Assembly (NCBI GenBank): GCA_023653785.1
Contig: JAMKCH010044282.1
Coordinates: 155,322-219,321 of the forward strand
DNA from: Ophioderma brevispina
Lineage: Eukaryota; Echinodermata; Ophiuroidea; Amphilepidida; Ophiodermatidae
Reading direction: 5' to 3'
Length of the DNA stretch: 64,000 nt
Positions 57,701 through 64,000 of this stretch are shown here, piece after piece. The translations under genes were made by a program, and so were the position numbers. Position 1 is the first letter of the stretch. The number at the start of each line of letters is the position of its first letter. A model generated the notes under the pieces. The model had not been told where the DNA came from, ran no database searches, and saw only the letters and a list, made by a program, of their open reading frames with translations.

Positions 57701-59730
57701 TTGCACTTCTGTAGTATCTGTTTTTCCTTTTTAAAAAAAGTCATTACCGTATTCTCCTGCCATCCATGCGCCTTTAAAGTAGCCTATGGGTATTAATTGC
57801 ACCCTTGTTTACAAGCTAATAATGATGCTTTTGGACGAGCTCTTTGGTAAATAAAACATCGGATAACATTGCAACGTCTCCAACCTATATAAAATTCTAA
57901 CCTTTGGCAAGAAATACTCATAATATGCCTCCATAATACGAAATAAAGCATAGGCATCTATTTTGATAGTTCAAATACATTGGTACGCACAAATATATAG
58001 CTGCCAACTTGGTTGGGTGGGAGTTGGGTATAGAAAATCGCCCTTCTGGTGTGTGCGTGGAAAAATTGCCGTAGAAGTGCCACGTAAGAGGATTCGTTGC
58101 CCCGTATCGGTTCAAACATTATGCAATGACATGCTTGACAACACGTCCAATTTGAAATTAAGACACCAAAACGTTCTCCAGGCAGACAAGATGACTATTA
58201 TTAATCTTTTCCTGGAGATGGCCAGCACACACAAGTGTTGAAAAAAATGTGGTTGGCCGGCTCGAACGGCCAACCTCCGTAAATTACTAGAATGGCGCTC
58301 TTACCAACTTAGCTGATATTCAACTACTTAGTTCTCCTGGTAGAGAAGGATGAATATTATTATTAAATCTTTTCCTGGAGATTGTCAGCGCACACAAGTG
58401 TAAAAAAAAACCCATGTGCGCTTGGTCGGACTTGTGAACTGGCCACCGCCGTATGCCTAGCAACCGGGCTCTTGTTACTCATTTGGAGTTTTAGGTGTTT
58501 TATCTCATTAACGACGATTTATCTCTAGCTTTTGCTCAAGTATCAACCTAGCCAAGCCCATAAAGGTTTATATCAAAATAGCTGAAAACCGCGATAATAA
58601 ATATCACACCTTTGGCTTGAACCGTCACCGCCAATTACTAGCAACCGGGCTCTTGGTAGCTCATTTGGAGTTAGCTGTATTATCTCCAAATTAACCGCCG
58701 TTTATCTCTGCTTTTGATCAAAGTAGTCCTCCTATCCAAGCCATATAGGTTTATTCTCAAAACAGCTTTAAATTATCACACATTTTATGCTTTAATTCAG
58801 CAAGCATTGGTACCCATGACCATTACCTCCTCAGTAAACTACAATCTAATGGCAAGGAGCTTTGCCAACAAATGAGTTTAAATGACCTCTTCCTCTGAAA
58901 ACAATATGTAATCTCTATACACAATCATTCCTCTGGCCGGTACTGCTATTTGTCATAAACTGTGGGGTGTATAACAGGGATCCATCCTGAGTCCTCTATT
59001 ATTTTTTTTATATATTAATGACCGTTCATGCTGCTATTTTATTGTCCGTGCTAATGACGCACATTAATTTTCTATAAACGCGCTAACGACACAAAATATA
59101 TAGATAGATATATATATATAATTATATCTATATATATATATATCTTATATAACTCTAGTAATATATATATATATATATTATATCTAATTACGTTTTGTTG
59201 AGTTATAATCGCATTTTATTTGAAGGTTGTTTTCATAGAGTTTATAGTCTGCCTAATGGTGAAGTAATTGTGCATTTGGGTGAAAAGGTACCAATTTGTC
59301 CAGAGGTAGCTATGCTATGCTAAACAAATCTGGTCCAGTAGTGCACTTGGTTTTGGGGTGTATAATAATGATAATCGGGCTGTTTTGAATTAGAGTGTAT
59401 CGGTGCTCTGGCTACAGAGCGCATCGCTCTGTAGCCATGGCGCTTATGTTCAAGGTTTATTGTTTGATAGAATTACTTTTTGTCAGGGGAAGTTTCTGGA
59501 GTTTTGAGTTATGCACATGTAATTTAACAGAAGCATGATTTGATGTGAACTTTTAAGGCCACGAATATTTGAATCTTAAATACGCGTTATTGGAAATTAC
59601 ACTATTTTGGCAGCGTGGTTCATCCATACCCCGACGATTTTAAACCAATATTTTTGTTTTTTTGTTAATTATTTATCATGATATTACTAAGATCTTTTGA
59701 ACAAGGTTTAAGAATTCTTTTTTAATTCAT
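54791..59730. repeat. 5-kb tandem segment, copy 2, indel-rich
   Basis: Copy of 49725-54790. The offset to copy 1 falls steadily from 5068 to 5054, 4976 and about 4920 along the segment. The difference is therefore many small, mostly deleted bases spread evenly, not a few events. This is the pattern of an uncorrected long read inserted next to a polished copy. A genuine old duplication would show more substitutions. Confidence 0.85.
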
Positions 59731-60930
59731 GGAGCGAGACTGCCATAGTAAATGCATGTACAGTTATCAAAATTACCTTTGGAAATCCCCAATTCCCAAA
59801 TCGAGCAGATCGTGTCCCTACCCTCCCGGTTTACTAAGAAACCACATGTATGTCTCACATCTTGATCGGTTACCCGGAACAGAATCAGAATGCTCTTTGC
59901 TGCTTTGCGTAATTGTAGTTATAAACGTTAACGATATGAATAGTTTGGTGGCACGTGGCAGGTACCAGGTCACGTTTCAGGCATCAGGTATCAGTTTGCT
60001 ATTCGGGGCTACCGATATATATAAATCCTACTAGTAAATCAAGTCAAGTGCATTCATTTTTCCCAAAGACACCGTTTATTATGTCTAAACGTACAAAATT
60101 ACCTTTTCCTACGAATTCAAAAACCGACGTACGCTGACGATAATCGGGTTGTTTTTTTTTCCAATGGTAGGATACTACGTCATGTACCTTAATGGGTCCC
60201 CGAAGCAAAATAAACCAATCAAGCCGGCCGTTCAATCGTTATTTTTTCCAAAATTGGCTGTTTTATTCCCATAATAAAATTCCTTTTAGATTCAACATCT
60301 GTATATTTTTCTTTAAGAATTAATATTCAATTGTCCCCGGCATGAAATGTAAAAAGATGGTCATAAGTCTACAAACTGAAAACATAGTCCATCCGGCTAA
60401 TACCCTTACCGTGGACGGAATGAGCAGACGGATCCCCTTATTAGTTTTGCAGGCTACAGCCACTTGCGCTCGGCTGCGGGGTTTATGCGTCTAGGCCAAA
60501 TTAATTTCCTTCCAATATGGCCGTCAGTATATCAAAAATGGCCGCCACCCTATAAAAGCATTAATTATTTCAAATATGTGTTTGTAAACTTTATTATTCA
60601 GGTCGATAGACTGGTTTACTTTTTTAAATCAATATTTCTGTATTTCATCCCAAAGCGTAGTTTATTCAAAATGGCGGTCACACATTGGGGCCTAAATTCA
60701 AGATGGCTTCCGCTCACAGGAAAGCTGCTTATTTTGTAGTTTACAGTGGCAACAGGTTTCGTGTTTTCTAAAACTTTGGGCCTCACATATCCAAACCTAC
60801 ATTTTATTGTTTTAATATGCCCATTGTACATTATATCAAAATGGCTGCCATATTCAAAATGGCTGCCAAATTAAAAAATGGCAGCTACTGCACATATGCA
60901 CAACCACCACCAACCACACACAAAAAAACT
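59731..60930. other. Intergenic, nothing recognised
   Basis: Contains repeated aaaatggc(t/g)gcc motifs at 60535-60890 (at least five). The 101-codon frame at 59729-60034 has no known motif. Confidence 0.45.
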
Positions 60931-61258
60931 AAAAATATTTGAAATTTGCAGAATAACTTAAAAGTGAAGGTACATCTGTAGAATTATCATAAGTTAATAT
61001 TTTTTCAGCTGTAAAATTGACAGAAAAGGAAGACAACGGCAGTGTTCCAAGATTATGAATCTCCCCATTCAATAAGGTGTAGTGTAAGTGTCCGTCCGTA
61101 CAGTAATTACTAAATTTCAGATTTTGTCCTATTTAGGATGCTTCTGGTCTTATCCATTTGCAGGTATGTTAAGGTTCCGTACTTGTACATACAACTACAA
61201 ATCTGATTTTTATTTTTTTTATTTTCTGATTTAGCAAAATCACGAGAGTGGTCTTTAA
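60931..61258 (-). mobile_element. T1 MITE copy 6, one end degraded
   Basis: aaatatttgaaatttgcag, gtgtccgtccgtac, ggtcttatccatttgcagg and the right end gagagtggtctttaa match the T1 family in reverse orientation. The left inverted end with its TTAA is missing. Confidence 0.7.
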
Positions 61259-61853
61259 CCTTTAAAGGTGTAGTATTTTATATGTGTCATGGTAAATGAT
61301 ACGATTTAATCACATTCTAAAAACATAATGTGTCTTGGTATGGTTAACATTTTACATTTTTGTGCTGTGTGATCACATAAACAATATGGGCTGCCGTGTT
61401 CAAAATTGCTGCCACTATAAATTTAATAACAGCCCTTAAATGTCTGCTGATTATCTTTGTCAAGTTGTACCCCACGGGTCCTATTGCCATTCTACGCGAG
61501 ATAATCTTTTAGTGCGGCCTGGGGCTGGTCATGTGTAATTTCTAAGACTGTTTATCATATTCAAATAGCTTTTACTGTCACTTTGTTAGTATTTTAATAA
61601 CAGAGTTATTAATTCATGTTTACAATGGAACCAAAATACTAGAAAATGGACGTGGTCATGTCAGGCATTACTGTTAACAATTATCAAAGTATTTTTGGAT
61701 TGTTTAAGTCATTCCTTAATCATTCATTCTCATTGTGTTATTTCTGATAACTTGTAGAACCGCCATTCTATATTGTATGCATGCATCCCTTCATAGTTTA
61801 AACTCAGCTAGCGTTATTTTATTTCAGTGGATGATGTGTAATATCAATACTAA
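61259..61853. other. Intergenic, nothing recognised
   Basis: AT-rich sequence between the T1 copy and the open frame that follows. No structure is seen. Confidence 0.45.
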
Positions 61854-62465
61854 CAATCTACTATCTATCTCCAAAGCAACATGAAGAATCAGGCTTTCTA
61901 CTTCAATGCAGCCATGCTCTGCTCAAGGATCCAAAGGGTCATGCGTCCGTACTGTGACCACAGACGTTTTGATTTTTTCTGTAGCCTTGTTCGTCAGTCC
62001 AACCTCACTGAACTCTGGATAGCATTTGGTACCGGAACGAATCGCAGATTCACACCAGCACCTACGATGCCCGACCCTAGGACCAGAGAACTCTTGTCTC
62101 TGCTGATGTTTCACACCTTCACCGTTGCAACCAAGGAAAGAACACCGCATGTGAAGCAAGCAAAATCTTCCGATATTGTAAAACCTTTTACAAAAACCTT
62201 GGAAGAACTCCTCCTTAAGAGATACCTTGAAAGACATAATGCCAACATTGAAGGTTTTTGACCTCATGTACAACATAAAAAGATCCTTGATTTCATCCCA
62301 CCTAACCTCAGATGCAACTGTATCAACACTTCAAACAGAGCAACATAACAGTCAGGACATTGCTGGGGAAAGCTTGCTGCTAGCTCCAGAGCTACCAGAT
62401 TCAGCTGACTTGGATGGAAAATTGCAGCCTCACAGTCCTGTATGGACAACCTTGCCAAGGGCATC
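61854..62465 (+). pseudogene. Decayed member of an uncharacterised FGTG/WTTLP family
   Basis: A first open frame (start codon at 61881, stop at 62261) contains LTELWIAFGTGTNRRFTPAP, then LLSLLMFHTFTVATK, and ends HNANIEGF. A one-base change in the T5 run near 62258 moves the reading to a second frame: DLMYNIKRSLIS .. LAPELPDSADLDGKLQPHSP and VWTTLPRASK. From memory, a large, uncharacterised protein family in invertebrate genomes has WVAFGTG, an FHAFTGCDT block, an LMYD-like block and a PELPSP..W..WTTLPEA end before a Cys-rich tail. The order matches. The FTGCDT block is altered to FTVATK and no Cys-rich tail follows, so this is probably a dead copy. Function unknown; a mobile-element origin is plausible. 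Confidence 0.55.
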
Positions 62466-62479
62466 AAAACACCATAGTC

Positions 62480-64000
62480 CCAGGGGGGGGGTTGGGGGGG
62501 GGGGAGGGTTGTGGGAAAGGGGTTTAAGGGGGAATATAATATTGTGGTCAAAAACTGTTCAAGTGTTGGCTGTAATGTAATAGAATATGTTTTGTGGTAC
62601 ATGTCCGGGCTGCTTCACTGAATTTGCAATGGCCTTTCTTTGCATTGTTGCTCCACCATTGGGCAGACCCTGATCTCAAGGTCCTTGTATGGGCAATGTT
62701 TTGCCAACATTGGGCAGACAAGAGATGTTCCATTGTCTGTGGTGGCTGTTCTACAATTACAGGTAGTGTCTTGATCTTCTTCCAGGTAACCCCACTTCTT
62801 CAAGGCACCTTGGATTATCTGATTCTGGTTCTGAATCTGTTGAGACATGCCATTCAGGCCCATGAGGAGTCCGCTCCAGGTGGGTGATGCTCCATCAGGT
62901 TCAATACCAATAGATATACTTGGTTGATAGCAACCTTTCTTTCCCACAGGTGACTCTCTTAAACTCCTTTTGAGACTGTTTCAAGGGGTTGACTTTGCTG
63001 AAAACTCCTCTGGATTCAAGGCGGTTAACAGCTTGTCTCTGTCTATACATCGGGTGTTTCACATTAGATATTGGCAGCTACGCTCCTTGCAATGCTCGCT
63101 ACACTACAACAGATGTTTGGGTGGAGCAATTCTGCTAGTATGTCATATTTGTCCGTTACATCGTGTGATGAGCCGGCAGGAGACATTTAATGCTGGATCA
63201 AGCTTTCTTGGCATGGGTTGAACTTTCCCACCGGGTTGCATACTCTGCACATAAGTAGCACAGGACAAATGCCGTCGATCTTAGGTATGTGGGCAAGCCA
63301 CCCCATCTTGTGCCAGTGAGTTGTTCAAGAATTTATTGCGTGAACATACTTTTACTCTCTTTTCATGTGTGGTGCTTCTAAGAGAGCGTGCGGTCCAGGT
63401 AACTCTAGGTAGATAGAATAGCACAGGCCTCTAGGGGTCTTTCATACCATGTAATTAGCTGACGTTTAGCTCATGGTTTGCGTAATGGAAAGTACATATC
63501 TGTGTCCTTGCATGGATTTTGCACACGCGGTATAACAAACTGTTCTATCAAGACTGGTTGGTAAAAGCGATAGATAGCATCTTAGGTGTTTGGTTCGCAA
63601 GGTGTCCTTGCAAATTTCCTAGGTGCTAGTAATGCGGAGTTGCCAGTTCGAATCCGGCATACCCCGTATTTTGTTTTTCACACTTTGTGCGCTGGCTATC
63701 TCCTGAGACATATTACTAAATATCCATCAATTGTCCTACGGAGAACTAAGGCGGGGTTCCCAGTTTTCACGAGGAATAATTGCGTCGGAGGGAAAGATTA
63801 ACTTGCGCACAGGTGATAAAATTGTTCCGTGCGAGTCTTGTATATCTTATAAACACTGACCTTCCTTCCTGGGACCTAACTTAAGTTTACCGCTCACACG
63901 CATGCCCGTATTGGTACTCAATGCCCTTTTGTCAGTCTCCAGACTAACCCAATAATCGATGGCTCATAAATTTTAAGTGGGACAATGAATAATAACTGTT
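62480..64000. other. Intergenic, low-complexity G-run then nothing firm
   Basis: 62482-62532 is G-rich. Opposed open frames at 62594-62947 (97 codons +, 110 codons -) have no motif that I recognise. At 63634-63653 gccagttcgaatccggc looks like a tRNA T-arm, but no other arms can be placed. No gene is supported to the window end. Confidence 0.4.

Noticed and set aside
63634..63653. tRNA gene at the T-arm-like gccagttcgaatccggc
   Set aside because: The D-arm, anticodon arm and acceptor stem cannot be placed at normal spacing.

Overview
This window is animal genomic DNA, intron-rich and full of repeats. It has no prokaryotic features. It most resembles a marine invertebrate, because of its many short palindromic DNA elements, GGTCA-rich repeats and a Penelope-like retroelement. 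I cannot name the species from sequence alone. The one confidently recognised gene is the 3' two thirds of a CAB39/MO25 homologue on the + strand (the scaffold that activates LKB1-STRAD and STE20-type kinases). It is spread over five coding exons: A 9279-9397, B 18427-18600, C 22224-22346, D 27317-27461 and E 30510-30689. Together they correspond to about residues 94-341 of the roughly 341-residue human protein. The 5' exons are not found here and probably lie upstream of the window.

The most striking observation is in exon C. Its last 54 nt and the first about 33 nt of the next intron form the unit of a tandem array of about 15 copies (22292-23616). Each copy carries the exon tail encoding YQRLLHSQNYVTRRQSLK-like peptide, and most carry a GTGAGT-type 5' splice site. 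My consensus unit is 87 nt, or 29 codons, with no stop, so use of a later donor could lengthen the protein in frame. This looks like a splice-donor minisatellite born from a coding exon.

Layout. 1-9278: intergenic or intronic DNA with a G/T-rich minisatellite (290-1135), a TTAA-flanked MITE and a 1.2-kb foldback element. 9279-30689: the CAB39 locus. Its introns hold a 4.5-kb minisatellite (11035-15535), a hAT-type MITE with a perfect 8-bp target duplication (16514-17171), a 71-bp array next to exon B, three TTAA-MITEs end to end, the exon-derived array, an antisense decayed Penelope-like element and a long poly-G tract. 30690-49724: two Helentron/HINE-like elements, a 4-kb minisatellite (34842-38870) and many MITEs with recognisable target duplications. 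49725-59730: a 5-kb segment followed directly by a second copy that is progressively shorter through scattered small indels, probably an unpolished long-read insertion. 59731-64000: another TTAA-MITE and a decayed member of an uncharacterised invertebrate multi-copy family (61854-62465).

The assembly shows many single-base homopolymer indels, worst in and next to the arrays and in the second 5-kb copy. Frameshifts in the CAB39 exons are therefore more likely sequence errors than real lesions. Most open frames in the window lie in repeats and are not genes.
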